Below the pieces are notes generated by a model, which saw only the letters and a list, made by a program, of their open reading frames with translations, made no database searches and had not been told where the DNA came from. Below, in pieces: positions 35,578-44,970 of a DNA stretch of 64,000 bases; the first letter of the stretch is position 1, and the number at the start of each line of letters is the position of its first letter. This DNA is from Acidocella aminolytica 101 = DSM 11237. GTDB lineage: Bacteria; Pseudomonadota; Alphaproteobacteria; Acetobacterales; Acetobacteraceae. The stretch is from contig NZ_FQVJ01000020.1 in assembly GCF_900129125.1 (NCBI RefSeq), forward strand, positions 1 to 64,000, in the 5' to 3' direction. The translations under genes and the position numbers were made by a program.

Positions 35578-36531
35578 ATGTCATGTAAAACAACGCCGGA
35601 GAGGTGGGTCGAAGCAGTCGGAGTAGAGCAGATGCCAATCTGGGATCATGCGCTCTGGCAGGTTATGGGAGGGTTGAAGTCCAGTATTATCGATGAAGCT
35701 CCATTTTTCGGTCGTGCCCGCTTTCAAGAGGCGGGGCGGGTTAAGCTCTGCGAATTATCATCCTCCTCGGTAGCCGTGGTTAGGGAAGCGCGAAGCGCCG
35801 AACGAGAGGTCCGTGAATTTGTCAAAGTGGCTGTCCAATTGTCGGGGCGTAGTTTGTTCATACAATCTGGGCGGGAGGTGTTGCTCGACGGTGAGGGGTG
35901 GACATTTTATGATACGGCGCGGCCCTATCGTGTCGTAAATCTGACGCCTGTGCGCCAGTTCGTGATTTTAGTCCCTAAGGCGGACTTACATCTTTCCGGT
36001 GCCCAACTGGCCTGTTACGGCATGCGGAAGTTTGGGGAGGCATCTGCGGTAGCGAGGGTTTTTCCCAACTATGTCAAGAGTATCCTGTCTGAAGGCGTGA
36101 GAGCTACGGATTACGAATCAGCGGCGCTTGGTGATGTTGCCACCAGTCTCCTGCGCCTTTCCATCTCCGGCACGGCGGGCGAGCATGCCAGTGTGTCCGC
36201 ACGCGAGACATTGGAATTCCAGGTGAAGCATTATATCCGCATGAATATCGCGGATCCCGAGCTTTCGGTGCAGAGCATTGCCGAACGTTTTGGGTGTTCG
36301 AAACGCCATCTCCATCGCGCGTTTGCTGAAAGTGATGTGTCTTTATCCGACTTCATTTGGCAGTCCCGATTGGAACGCTGCGCTGAGGCGCTTCGTGCCA
36401 AGGCGCACCGGCACCTTCCTGTGGGCGAGGTAGCGTTCAATCATGGCTTTAGCAGCTTTTCACATTTTAGCCGGGCCTTCCGGCAGCGCTTTGGGTGTAG
36501 TCCCAGCGCCTATCGCCAGGCCAATTTTTAG
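35578..36531 (+). CDS. AraC-family regulator (AraC_binding_2 / AlkS-NphR-like)
   Basis: 317 residues. The N-terminal half (FFGRARFQEAGRVKLCELSSSSVAVVREAR, VAVQLSGRSLFIQSGREVLLDGEGWTFYD) is the sensor domain used in aromatic-degradation regulators such as NphR and FeaR. The C-terminal AraC HTHs are LSVQSIAERFGCSKRHLHRAFAE and LPVGEVAFNHGFSSFSHFSRAFRQRFGCSPSAYR. Located just upstream of and on the same strand as the MetA-like channel and ABC operon, it is the best candidate activator of that operon. Confidence 0.9.
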   Translation: MSCKTTPERWVEAVGVEQMPIWDHALWQVMGGLKSSIIDEAPFFGRARFQEAGRVKLCELSSSSVAVVREARSAEREVREFVKVAVQLSGRSLFIQSGREVLLDGEGWTFYDTARPYRVVNLTPVRQFVILVPKADLHLSGAQLACYGMRKFGEASAVARVFPNYVKSILSEGVRATDYESAALGDVATSLLRLSISGTAGEHASVSARETLEFQVKHYIRMNIADPELSVQSIAERFGCSKRHLHRAFAESDVSLSDFIWQSRLERCAEALRAKAHRHLPVGEVAFNHGFSSFSHFSRAFRQRFGCSPSAYRQANF

Positions 36532-36841
36532 CTTCACGAAGCAGGTGTGTCCTTCTCGTGCAAATCCAAATGTCTCTCCTGGTACAGCTTCATAAGGGCT
36601 GATATGCAATAAACTCCCTAAATGCCCGGCTTAACGCGGCAGCAAGACTCAAAGGGGAGGATAATAGATAGCGATGCGACGGAACGCTGGCTTTAGATGT
36701 GTGATTTAATACATTGAAGCCGAAAAGCGGACTAGCTAAGCTAAATAAAAAACTATGTAATATAACATACAATAATTTGGCTGGTTTTCGGTCAGTTAGT
36801 AATCGAAGCCTAGATGGGCAAGCAAAATTTGGGAACGTTCA
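36532..36841. other. Intergenic region before the aromatic uptake operon
   Basis: 310 bp, AT-rich in its second half (36680-36780). Expected to hold the promoter for the MetA-like channel gene and any AraC site; no confident direct repeats were identified by eye. Confidence 0.4.
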
Positions 36842-37825
36842 ATGAAAACAAAAAAAATCAAAGCCGTTTCATGTGCGGCGCTGGCGCTGGCGTTAAGCGC
36901 AGGGGTTGGGCTTAAGGCCGCCCAGGCTGTTACGGTCAATGAGCCGTCGGGCATTAATCTCGGAGGCACCAGCTTCTTTGACGCGCTGGGTAAATACACG
37001 CCTGGGCTGGTTTACCAGCAATATTTTCAGATTCAGCATTTTGACGCCATTAACGGCGCTGATGGCAATGCTGTGCCTGTATTCAAGAACACCAGCATCA
37101 CGGCGATCGTGTCGTTGAATCAGTTCATCTATGTGTCGCCTTATCATTTGTTCGGTGGCGTTCTCGGTGGCATGTTTATTTTACCACTTACGGACTTGAA
37201 CGCTTCTTTCGCGCACGGGAGCCCCGCCAAACTGGTTGCAAATCGTGGTATGGGGGTTGGTGATCTAACGTGGGGTCCGTTTATTGCTTTTCCGCCTATT
37301 ATTCGGGGGGGGCGCCCAGTTTTCGCGCAACGTATGGAGTTTGATGTAATCTCGCCGACCGGGTCGTATGATACGTCGAAGGATATCAATCCAAGCTCAG
37401 GCTTCTGGTCCATCAATCCGTATTGGGCGGTTACAGTGCTGCCAACGCCGAAGACTGAGGTTTCAGCGCGATTCAATTATTTGCACAATTTCTCCAATGG
37501 CCATCCTGCCTCGAGCGAGCCGTTGCCGGCTGGAACCACGACGCAGGCGGGTGATGCGGGGTGGGTGAACTTCACCGCTTCTTACGAGGTTTATCCTAAG
37601 TTGAATGTTGGGTTGAATGGATATTACTTCAAGCAATTTACTGACGATACTGTAAATGGCGTGGTGCAGAAAGGTACCGAAACTGAAAGTTTGTCGATGG
37701 GACCTGGTGCAACTTATATGTTTAACCGGAACAATATCGGCTTTCTGAACGTTTATTTGCCCGTGGTTAAAAAGAATACGACCAACGGTTTCAACGTTAT
37801 TCTTCGCTACATCCACGCCTTTTAA
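36842..37825 (+). CDS. MetA-pathway-of-phenol-degradation family outer-membrane channel
   Basis: 327 residues. Signal peptide ends near KAAQA (about 29). The barrel shows the family's conserved pattern: LPLTDLNAS, GVGDLTWGPFIAF, MEFDVISPTGSYD, SSGFWSINPYWAVTVLPTPKTEVSARFNYLHNF, then LNVGLNGYYFKQFTDD and a C-terminal Phe (VILRYIHAF). This family (Phenol_MetA_deg) accompanies catabolic operons for aromatics and is thought to pass hydrophobic aromatics through the outer membrane. It is first gene of the SBP-esterase-ABC-dehydrogenase run, 20 bp before the substrate-binding protein. Confidence 0.88.
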   Translation: MKTKKIKAVSCAALALALSAGVGLKAAQAVTVNEPSGINLGGTSFFDALGKYTPGLVYQQYFQIQHFDAINGADGNAVPVFKNTSITAIVSLNQFIYVSPYHLFGGVLGGMFILPLTDLNASFAHGSPAKLVANRGMGVGDLTWGPFIAFPPIIRGGRPVFAQRMEFDVISPTGSYDTSKDINPSSGFWSINPYWAVTVLPTPKTEVSARFNYLHNFSNGHPASSEPLPAGTTTQAGDAGWVNFTASYEVYPKLNVGLNGYYFKQFTDDTVNGVVQKGTETESLSMGPGATYMFNRNNIGFLNVYLPVVKKNTTNGFNVILRYIHAF

Positions 37826-37845
37826 GTTTTGATTCGGGGAATGTC

Positions 37846-39150
37846 ATGAGCCATCAAGAATCTGCTGCCAAAGCTGGTCTTTCTCGCCGGCTTATCTTAG
37901 GGGGCGCCGCCGGACTCTCTTTGGGGGCAGCTCTGAGCCCTGCGCGGGCTGCTGCTGCCAATACCTTACGGGTGGGGTTTGTGAGCCCGCGTACAGGACC
38001 TCTCGCGGGGTTCGGGGAGGGCGATCCGTTTATCTTAAGCTTGGTACGTAAGGCGTTTGCTAATGGCCTCGCTCTGAACGGCACCACTTACGAGGTCTCG
38101 ATTTTTGATCGAGATACGCAGTCGGACCCGTCACGAGCTAGTCAACTTGCCAAGGATCTGATTAATGGCCAGCAGATTGATCTGATGCTTACCACCTCTA
38201 CCCCGGAAGTGGTGAATCCGGTGGCGGATGCCTGCGAGGCGGCAGGTGTACCGTGTCTCTCCACTATCGTGCCGTGGGAGTCCTGGTATTTCGGGCGCGG
38301 AGCCAAGCCCGGTCAACCTTCCCCTTTCAAATGGACCTATCATTTCTGCTTTGGCACCGAGCAGTTCAAAGATCTCTACATATCGACCTGGAATAATACT
38401 GTTTCGAGTAACAAGCGTGTGGCCGTGCTTTGCCCCAACGACGCTGACGGTAATGCTATTCGTGCCCATCTTCTGCCGGATCTTTCCAAGGCAGGTTTTG
38501 ATATGGTTGATCCCGGCGGCTATCAAGATGGCACGACAGACTATTCCGCCCAGATCGCCATGTTCAAAAAGGCGGGTTGCGAGGTATTCTGTACATTCCC
38601 CATCCCACCTGATTTCACCGCTTTCTGGCGCCAGGCCGCCCAACAGGGCCTCACGCGCCAGATGAAGATCGTCACTGTTGCTAAAACTGGCCTTTTCCCG
38701 TCGCAGATGGAAGCGTTGGGGCCGCTTGGCTACGGTATTAATGCAGGCGCATACTGGCACCCCGTGTTTCCATATAGCTCCGCGCTCACTGGCCTTAGTT
38801 CCATGCAGCTGGCCAACGCGTATCAAAATAAGACCGGCCGCCAATGGGAGCAGCAGCTTGGGCCCTCGCTCGCTTTGTTTGATGCCATGGTCGCCACGCT
38901 GAAATCTGCGGCCGACCCTAAGAACAAAGCAGCTGTCGCCAAGGCAATGAGTACGCTGCAAACCACTACGGTTATGGGTAAGATCGATTTCGTGAACGGC
39001 CCAGTGCCTAACGTAGCCACCACCAACCTCATTGGTGCACAATGGATGAAGGCGAAATCAGGAAAGTTTAAGTTGGATTATAGAACCTTTGAGCATGTGG
39101 AAGATACCTCCGTGCCAATCCAGGGACCGCTTGAGCCCTATAAGATGTGA
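37846..39150 (+). CDS. Liv-type ABC transporter substrate-binding protein
   Basis: 434 residues. The N-terminus has a twin-arginine-like SRRLILGGAAGLSLGA followed by an Ala-rich h/c region to about ARAAAA. The periplasmic type-1 binding fold (Peripla_BP_6) begins NTLRVGFVSPRTGPLAGFGEGDPF. LMLTTSTPEVVNPVADACEAAGVPCLST and WKTYHFCFGTEQF-like segments follow. Members of this subfamily in catabolic clusters bind aromatic acids or amides rather than branched-chain amino acids. Here it precedes esterase, ATPases and permeases on the same strand. Confidence 0.9.
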   Translation: MSHQESAAKAGLSRRLILGGAAGLSLGAALSPARAAAANTLRVGFVSPRTGPLAGFGEGDPFILSLVRKAFANGLALNGTTYEVSIFDRDTQSDPSRASQLAKDLINGQQIDLMLTTSTPEVVNPVADACEAAGVPCLSTIVPWESWYFGRGAKPGQPSPFKWTYHFCFGTEQFKDLYISTWNNTVSSNKRVAVLCPNDADGNAIRAHLLPDLSKAGFDMVDPGGYQDGTTDYSAQIAMFKKAGCEVFCTFPIPPDFTAFWRQAAQQGLTRQMKIVTVAKTGLFPSQMEALGPLGYGINAGAYWHPVFPYSSALTGLSSMQLANAYQNKTGRQWEQQLGPSLALFDAMVATLKSAADPKNKAAVAKAMSTLQTTTVMGKIDFVNGPVPNVATTNLIGAQWMKAKSGKFKLDYRTFEHVEDTSVPIQGPLEPYKM

Positions 39151-39164
39151 CTGGAGGCCACGGA

Positions 39165-40049
39165 ATGTCATTGGCTGAACTTGATGCCCTGCTGGAAATG
39201 ATGGCGGAAAATCCACCGCCGCAGGATGGTCCGTTGGCGTTGCGCGACTGGTTCGAGGCCGCGCATGCCACTCTGCCAATCCCTGAAAGACTAAATATCC
39301 GACGAGTGGACGCTGGTCCCGTGGGTGGGGAACTTATTCAACCTGAAGGAGCGATGTCTGACCGGCTAATCATCTACTATCATGGTGGCGGATTCGTGTT
39401 GGGCTCTTCCAAAACCCATCGAACCGTAGCAGCCAATTTGGCGCGTGTGGCGAATGTTACGGTTCTGGCAGCAGATTACCGCTTGGCGCCGGAGCATGCC
39501 TTTCCCGCGGCGCATGACGATGCGTTGGCAGTTTATCACTGGGCTCTGGTCAACGGGTATGAAGCTATCGCACTCGCTGGTGACAGCGCTGGAGGTAATC
39601 TTGCACTGTCGACGGCCGTTAGAGTGCGTGAAGCGGAGTGGCGAAGCCCTGCGGCTTTGGCCCTAATGTCGCCTGCTCTAGACTTTGCGGCAGACGGTAC
39701 GTCTCATCATTGCGTCACTGATGATCCGATCCTTTCCAAGGATCTGGTTGCTCTATTCCTCGGGGCTTATTTGCCAGGGCAAGACTTACGCGATCCAGCG
39801 GTTAGTCCTTTATTTGCTGACCTTTCTAACTTACCACCGGTCCTCGTTCATGTGGGGTCTCGGGAGATGCTACGCGATGATTCTGTAAACATTGTGCAAA
39901 AGCTACGAGACGCGGGCAATCAAGCTGATTTGAGGATATGGGATGGCATGTGTCATTCTTGGCAACTTTATGCGGCGCTAGTACGAGAGGGTATGGATTC
40001 CATTGAGGAATCTGCTCGGTTTCTACGCGCTCATCTGTTGCCGTCATGA
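39165..40049 (+). CDS. HSL-family alpha/beta hydrolase (carboxylesterase)
   Basis: 294 residues from the ATG after GGAGG (39152-39156). Oxyanion-hole motif YYHGGGFVLGSS (about 72-83), nucleophile elbow GDSAGGN, DYRLAPEHAFPA, catalytic Asp region (HVGSREMLRDDS) and catalytic His in GMCHSW; all hormone-sensitive-lipase family landmarks. No signal peptide, so it acts in the cytoplasm on imported substrate. Its stop overlaps the ATG of the next ATPase gene (ATGA), coupling it to the transporter. It is a likely hydrolase of imported aromatic or benzylic esters (inference). Confidence 0.9.
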   Translation: MSLAELDALLEMMAENPPPQDGPLALRDWFEAAHATLPIPERLNIRRVDAGPVGGELIQPEGAMSDRLIIYYHGGGFVLGSSKTHRTVAANLARVANVTVLAADYRLAPEHAFPAAHDDALAVYHWALVNGYEAIALAGDSAGGNLALSTAVRVREAEWRSPAALALMSPALDFAADGTSHHCVTDDPILSKDLVALFLGAYLPGQDLRDPAVSPLFADLSNLPPVLVHVGSREMLRDDSVNIVQKLRDAGNQADLRIWDGMCHSWQLYAALVREGMDSIEESARFLRAHLLPS

Positions 40050-40774
40050 GCTTGCTGCTGGAAGCAAACGGGCTGGTGAAACGCTACGGTGCGCTGGCGG
40101 TTGTCAATGGCGTTGACTTCCGGGTGGCGGAAAACGAGGCGGTGGGTATAGTCGGACCCAACGGGGCGGGCAAAACTAGCCTGCTTAACCTGCTTTCCGG
40201 TGCCGTTCCGGTAAGCGAGGGTCGCATCGCTTTGCGCGGTGCGATTATTACCGGGCAGGACGCCGCTTGGCGTTGCCGCCATGGCATCGGCCGTTCCCAC
40301 CAAGTGCCGAAGCCTTTTGGTGGTATGACTGTGTTCGAGAATCTGCTGGTGGCTGCGACGCAAGGTGGTGGCTTCATCCAGCACGAGGCTTATGACCGCG
40401 CGGTCGATTCGTTAGAACTTTGCGGTATGCTTTCCGCAGCCAATCGTTCGGCGGAGACGTTGGGCCTTCTGGAGCGCAAGCGCCTGGAACTGGCCCGTGC
40501 CCTAGCCACTGGTCCAGAGCTTTTGCTTTTGGATGAAATTGGTGGGGGCCTGACCGATGGTGAGGCGTTGGACCTTGTGGAGGTGATTCTCGACTTGCGC
40601 CGTCGCGGCATTGCCATCGTCTGGATCGAGCATATCGTGCATATCCTCGTTAAGGTCGTTACCAGGCTCGTCTGCATGGATGCCGGGCGCATTATCGCCG
40701 AGGGCGATCCTCAAAGCGTGCTGAAAGATCCCGTGGTGATCAGCGCCTATCTCGGTTCGGAGGAGGTAGTATGA
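40046..40774 (+). CDS. ABC transporter ATP-binding protein (LivG type)
   Basis: 242 residues. Walker A GPNGAGKTS (about 32-40), an ABC signature region altered to ETLGLLERKRLELARALAT (the canonical LSGG is replaced by ETLGLLE-RK), Walker B LLLLDEIGGGLTDGE, typical of LivG where DE.xxGL is kept. ATGA overlap with the esterase before it and with the next ATPase after it. It energises the importer with the LivF-type subunit. Confidence 0.92.
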   Translation: MSLLLEANGLVKRYGALAVVNGVDFRVAENEAVGIVGPNGAGKTSLLNLLSGAVPVSEGRIALRGAIITGQDAAWRCRHGIGRSHQVPKPFGGMTVFENLLVAATQGGGFIQHEAYDRAVDSLELCGMLSAANRSAETLGLLERKRLELARALATGPELLLLDEIGGGLTDGEALDLVEVILDLRRRGIAIVWIEHIVHILVKVVTRLVCMDAGRIIAEGDPQSVLKDPVVISAYLGSEEVV

Positions 40775-41478
40775 GCCTTCTGCACATTGAAAACCTTAAG
40801 GCTTGCCATGGTTTGCTGGTGGCGCTGCATGATCTTTCCTTCTCCATGGAGCCGGGCGAGGTTTTGGGCATTGTTGGTGCTAATGGTGCTGGTAAGAGCA
40901 CGTTAATGCGCAGCATCGCAGGCGCACATCGTCCTGCCCAGGGGCGCATCATGTTCAGAGGACAGGATGTCACGCGGCTTTCGGCCCATCGCCGCGTGCG
41001 CGGCGGTATCGCTCTTGTGCCGGAGGGACGCCGACTGTTTCCCGGCATAAATGTGCAGGACACACTGCGCTTGGCTGCTTGCCGCAAAGGTATATGGAAT
41101 TTCGACAGTGTGTTGGAGGTGCTGCCCCAGCTCAAGCCTATCCTCAAACGCCAGGCGGGCCTGCTTTCAGGCGGACAGCAGCAGGCAGTGGCCATTGGCC
41201 GTGCGCTGATGACCAACCCGGAACTCCTATTGCTGGATGAATTGTCCCTTGGTCTCTCGCCGGTTGCGGTGGAAGGTGTTTACGAAGCTCTGCCCAAGCT
41301 GAGGCAGGCTGGTACCACCATTATTCTGGTGGAGCAGGACCTGCGTCGTGCCATGGCTTCCGTCACAAGGCTCATCTGCATGTTGGAAGGGCGCATTGTG
41401 CTCTCCGGCGCCGCTGGCACCCTCACGCGTGAAGCGGTGATGGACGCCTATTTCGGCCTCAACCGGCAAACGCATTGA
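40771..41478 (+). CDS. ABC transporter ATP-binding protein (LivF type)
   Basis: 235 residues. Walker A GANGAGKST, GIALVPEGRRLFPGINVQDTLRL (typical LivF), signature LLSGGQQQAVAIGRALMTNP, Walker B LLLLDELSLGLSPVAVE. Starts within the stop of the LivG-type gene (ATGA) and is followed 12 bp later by the first permease. Confidence 0.94.
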   Translation: MSLLHIENLKACHGLLVALHDLSFSMEPGEVLGIVGANGAGKSTLMRSIAGAHRPAQGRIMFRGQDVTRLSAHRRVRGGIALVPEGRRLFPGINVQDTLRLAACRKGIWNFDSVLEVLPQLKPILKRQAGLLSGGQQQAVAIGRALMTNPELLLLDELSLGLSPVAVEGVYEALPKLRQAGTTIILVEQDLRRAMASVTRLICMLEGRIVLSGAAGTLTREAVMDAYFGLNRQTH

Positions 41479-41490
41479 AAGGCGGCGGCA

Positions 41491-42387
41491 ATGTTCTGGC
41501 TTAATCAGATTTTGCAAGGTATCCTGCTTGGCGGCTATTATGCGCTGCTGGCAGCGGGGCTATCCTTCCTGTTTGGCGTTATGCGCGTGATTAATTTGGC
41601 TCATGGCTCTCTGGCTGTGCTTGGCGCCTTCATTATGATGGTCGTCTACCAAGCGCTGGGCATTTCGCCGCTCGGAGGGCTATTACTCATGTTGCCCATT
41701 ATGGCGCTATTAGGGGTGGCGCTGCAGTTCCTCATTATCGAGCCCAGTCTGAAAGGCGGGGCGCTGGTGCCGCTGCTTGCAACTTTCGGTTTGGCACTGA
41801 TCTGCGACAATGTTCTGTTCAGCATCTTCGGTGCGGACACACGCTCCTTCGCGGCTGACATTGGCACGCTTTCCTATGACAGTTGGAATATCGGCAGCCT
41901 CTATATCAGCAAACTTGCCTGCCTAGTCTTCGCCGTGGCCTTGCTGGTACTCGGCGGAACACAACTTCTACTCTCCCGCACCCAAATCGGCCGGCGTATC
42001 CGCGCCACGGCTGAAGATGAAGATGCGGCCCGCCTCTCAGGCGTTGACACACGCCTTATTCGTGCCGCGACCACGGCGCTTGCGATGGTCATGGTCGGGC
42101 TGGCGGGTGCGGCGCTGGGCGCCAGCGGCAGTTTTGACCCTTATGCGGGTGGTCCGCAGCTTCTTTACGCGTTTGAGGCCGTGGTGATCGGCGGCACCGG
42201 CTCGCTCTGGGGCACGCTCATCGGCGGCATCGTGTTAGGGGTGTCCCAGGGAGTAGGCGGGGCCATCAACACTCATCTTTCGCAGATCGCGGGCCATGTC
42301 GTGTTTCTCATCGTGCTGATCGCCCGGCTATACCAGGGGGGTGAAATCAGTGCCTATCTCCGCCGTCTCCGTGTGAGGTTCGCATGA
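41491..42387 (+). CDS. ABC transporter permease (LivH type)
   Basis: 298 residues with about eight hydrophobic helices. Begins FWLNQILQGILLGGYYALLAAGLSFLFGVMRVINLAHG, the hallmark of LivH permeases. The EAA-like loop is GRRIRATAEDEDAARLSGVDT and GGTGSLWGTLIGGIVLGV lies near the C-terminus. Inner-membrane half of the translocation pore. Confidence 0.94.
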   Translation: MFWLNQILQGILLGGYYALLAAGLSFLFGVMRVINLAHGSLAVLGAFIMMVVYQALGISPLGGLLLMLPIMALLGVALQFLIIEPSLKGGALVPLLATFGLALICDNVLFSIFGADTRSFAADIGTLSYDSWNIGSLYISKLACLVFAVALLVLGGTQLLLSRTQIGRRIRATAEDEDAARLSGVDTRLIRAATTALAMVMVGLAGAALGASGSFDPYAGGPQLLYAFEAVVIGGTGSLWGTLIGGIVLGVSQGVGGAINTHLSQIAGHVVFLIVLIARLYQGGEISAYLRRLRVRFA

Positions 42388-43457
42388 CCGAAACCTATAA
42401 AGTTCAGCGTTGGACGAGCCGTTCCATCGTCAGCACAGCCCTGATCGCAGCGTTGCAATTCGCGTTGTTGGCCGCGCCTTTCGTCTTCTCGGCCAATGTG
42501 GTGGATCATCTCACCACTTTATTCGTGTATGTGGTGCTCGCCATCACCTGGAACGCGCTGGCGGGCTATGGTGGGCTGGTTTCGGTGGGGCAGCAGCTTT
42601 TTTTCGGTTTCGGTGCCTATGGCGCGATCAGGCTCTCTCAAGCGGGTGTGCCGGTCTATGCGGCACTGGCCTTGGGGGGCGTGGGCAGCGCTGTGCTGGC
42701 GCTTATCGTCTCCAGCTTTATGTTGAAGTTGCGTGCCGGAGAGTTCGCCATTGGCATGTGGGTGCTAGCGGCTTTGGTGCAGCTCTTGGTCAGCCTGGAT
42801 CCTATCATTCAGGGGGCAACCGGCACCTCTCTGCTGGCGCTCAATAGTTTTGCTCCTGCGGCCCGTCGAGCGGATACTTACTGGTTTGGGCTGGTGGCCA
42901 TGGCAGGGGTGGCGTTGCTGCTCTTCCTACTGTTGCGCTCGCGTTTGGGGGCGGCCATGCAGGCCATTCGGGACAATGAGGAGGCGGCGCGTTCCGTTGG
43001 CGTGCGGGTGCAACTGGCCAAGCGTATCATGTTCGTGCTCGCGGCTTTGGGTGCTGGCATGGCTGGGGCGGTGTGGCTCGCGACGTCCATCTCCTTTCAG
43101 CCCAATACTTATTTTGGCGTGCAATGGACCGCTTACATGATTTTCATGACGCTGGTTGGCGGCATTGGCACGTTTGAAGGCCCGATCCTCGGCGCAGTTC
43201 TGTTCTTCGCAGTAGAGGCTGCCTTTGGTGCGGAGGGGGTATGGTATCTCATCGGAATCGGCGCCGCCGCTGTGGGGTTTGCCTTGCTGCTGCCTCAGGG
43301 CATCTGGGGCTGGATGGAGCGTCGCTATGCGCTGCGTCTGCTACCCGTCGGTTATGTGCTGAAACTACAGGGCGTCGACGCGGGCCGTCAGCACGGCTTT
43401 GCCCGGCGCTCAGTTCCGCCGCCGCCTGCCGCGATGCGGATTTCTGAACAATCCTGA
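42384..43457 (+). CDS. ABC transporter permease (LivM type)
   Basis: 357 residues. Multiple helices; LAITWNALAGYGGLVSVGQQLFFGFGAYG is the LivM signature, the EAA-like loop is GAAMQAIRDNEEAARSVGV, and GGIGTFEGPILGAVLFF lies near the end. Hydrophilic C-terminal tail of about 40 residues. ATGA overlap with the LivH-type gene. Completes the importer. Confidence 0.94.
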   Translation: MTETYKVQRWTSRSIVSTALIAALQFALLAAPFVFSANVVDHLTTLFVYVVLAITWNALAGYGGLVSVGQQLFFGFGAYGAIRLSQAGVPVYAALALGGVGSAVLALIVSSFMLKLRAGEFAIGMWVLAALVQLLVSLDPIIQGATGTSLLALNSFAPAARRADTYWFGLVAMAGVALLLFLLLRSRLGAAMQAIRDNEEAARSVGVRVQLAKRIMFVLAALGAGMAGAVWLATSISFQPNTYFGVQWTAYMIFMTLVGGIGTFEGPILGAVLFFAVEAAFGAEGVWYLIGIGAAAVGFALLLPQGIWGWMERRYALRLLPVGYVLKLQGVDAGRQHGFARRSVPPPPAAMRISEQS

Positions 43458-43485
43458 ATTCTTTCTAAGATACGGAGTCACCATT

Positions 43486-44958
43486 ATGTTGGACACAGCA
43501 ACACAAGGCTCATTTCTCGGCACCGCCTGGGAAGGTAAGCTGTTTAACGGCGATTGGATCGCCGCCCCGCGCGTTGTCGATGTGATCGAGCCCGCTACAG
43601 GCGGTGCATTGACCCGGACCGGTATTGGCGGTGCGGCGGAGGTCGCGACGGCCGCCAAGGTGGCTACAGAGGCGCAGGCTGCTTGGTTTGCGACCCACGA
43701 GAGGACGCGTGAGGCTATTTTGCTGAAGGCGGCGGACCTGTTTGAGACCCATGCGGAAGAGTTGTCCCTCTGGATTGCTCGCGAAACCGGCGCCATCATC
43801 CCCAAAGGCCAGCACGAGGTGCGCGAGGCCGTGGAAATCTGCCGCGCCGCCGCCGCCTTGCTGCACCATATTCCCAGCCAAGTGCTACCTTCTACGCCGG
43901 AGCGGCTTTCCGTCGCGCGCCGCGTGCCGCTGGGTGTGGTGGGCGTGATTTCTCCCTTTAATTTCCCGCTTATCCTTGGCCTGCGTGCCGTGGCGCCCGC
44001 TTTGGCCATTGGTAATGGCGTGGTGCTGAAGCCAGACCCGCAAACGGTTGTTTCGGGTGGTGTCATCATAGCCCGTATCTTTGAAATGGCCGGCCTGCCG
44101 AAAGGGCTGCTGCATATGGTGCCCGGCTATGTGGAGGCAGGTGAGGCGCTATGCACCGACCCGAACATCCAGATGGTCGCGTTTACTGGCTCCACCGCTG
44201 CCGGCCGTAAAGTGGGCGAGACCTGTGGCAGAAATCTCAAGAAAGTCTCGCTGGAGCTGGGTGGCAAGAATTCCGTGATTATTCTGGGCGATGCGGATCT
44301 CGCCTCTGCCGCTTCGAACGTGGCCTTTGGCGCTTGGTTCCATCAAGGGCAGATCTGCATGGCATCCGGACGTATTTTGGTTGAGCGCTCCCTGGTTCCG
44401 GCGCTCACGGCCGCTCTGGTGGAAAAGGCCAACCATCTCCCGGTTGGTGATCCGGCTTCAGGCCAAGTGGCGCTTGGGCCGCTCATTAACCAGCGTCAGC
44501 TCGACCGTGTGCACAAGCTGGTCACTGAAACCGTAGCGGCGGGGGCCAAGCTGGCAGCGGGCGGCACTTATGAGAAGCTGTTCTACAAGCCCACCGTGCT
44601 GGAAAATGTCCGACCCGGCATGCCTTGCTTTGACGAGGAGATTTTCGGGCCGGTGGTGAATATCGTGCCGTTCGACACGGATGAGGAAGCCGTCAAACTC
44701 GCTAACGACACCGAATATGGTCTCTCTGCCGGGGTTATCGGTAAGGATATCGGACGCGCCATGAAGATCGCCCGCCAACTGAAAACCGGCTTGATTCATA
44801 TTAACGACCAGAGCGTAGCGGACGACGTGGCCAACCCGTTCGGCGGGCGCGGCGCATCCGGCAACGGTACCGCCGTGGGCGGGCCGGCCAGTTGGGAAGA
44901 GTTTTCCATGTGGCAATGGATGACCGTGCAGGCCGATGCACCGATGAAACCATTCTGA
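43486..44958 (+). CDS. Aromatic aldehyde dehydrogenase (benzaldehyde/vanillin dehydrogenase type)
   Basis: 490 residues from the ATG with GGAG at 43474-43477. ALDH fold: VISPFNFPLILGLRAVAPALAIGNGVVLKP, FTGSTAAGRKVGE (NAD site), catalytic Glu in SLELGGKNS and nucleophilic Cys in FHQGQICMASGR. FEMAGLPKGLLHMVPG and the C-terminal NPFGGRGASGNGTAVGGPASWEEFSMWQWMT fit the XylC/Vdh subfamily. It oxidises benzaldehyde or vanillin-like aldehydes to acids. Next to an aryl-alcohol dehydrogenase and, farther right, to vanAB and ech/fcs, so vanillin is the likely physiological substrate. Confidence 0.88.
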   Translation: MLDTATQGSFLGTAWEGKLFNGDWIAAPRVVDVIEPATGGALTRTGIGGAAEVATAAKVATEAQAAWFATHERTREAILLKAADLFETHAEELSLWIARETGAIIPKGQHEVREAVEICRAAAALLHHIPSQVLPSTPERLSVARRVPLGVVGVISPFNFPLILGLRAVAPALAIGNGVVLKPDPQTVVSGGVIIARIFEMAGLPKGLLHMVPGYVEAGEALCTDPNIQMVAFTGSTAAGRKVGETCGRNLKKVSLELGGKNSVIILGDADLASAASNVAFGAWFHQGQICMASGRILVERSLVPALTAALVEKANHLPVGDPASGQVALGPLINQRQLDRVHKLVTETVAAGAKLAAGGTYEKLFYKPTVLENVRPGMPCFDEEIFGPVVNIVPFDTDEEAVKLANDTEYGLSAGVIGKDIGRAMKIARQLKTGLIHINDQSVADDVANPFGGRGASGNGTAVGGPASWEEFSMWQWMTVQADAPMKPF

Positions 44959-44970
44959 GGAGGGGGCGCC

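Noticed and set aside
38131-39042. 303-codon minus-strand frame opposite the substrate-binding protein gene
   Set aside because: Antisense to a well-supported gene in an operon; no domain or signal.
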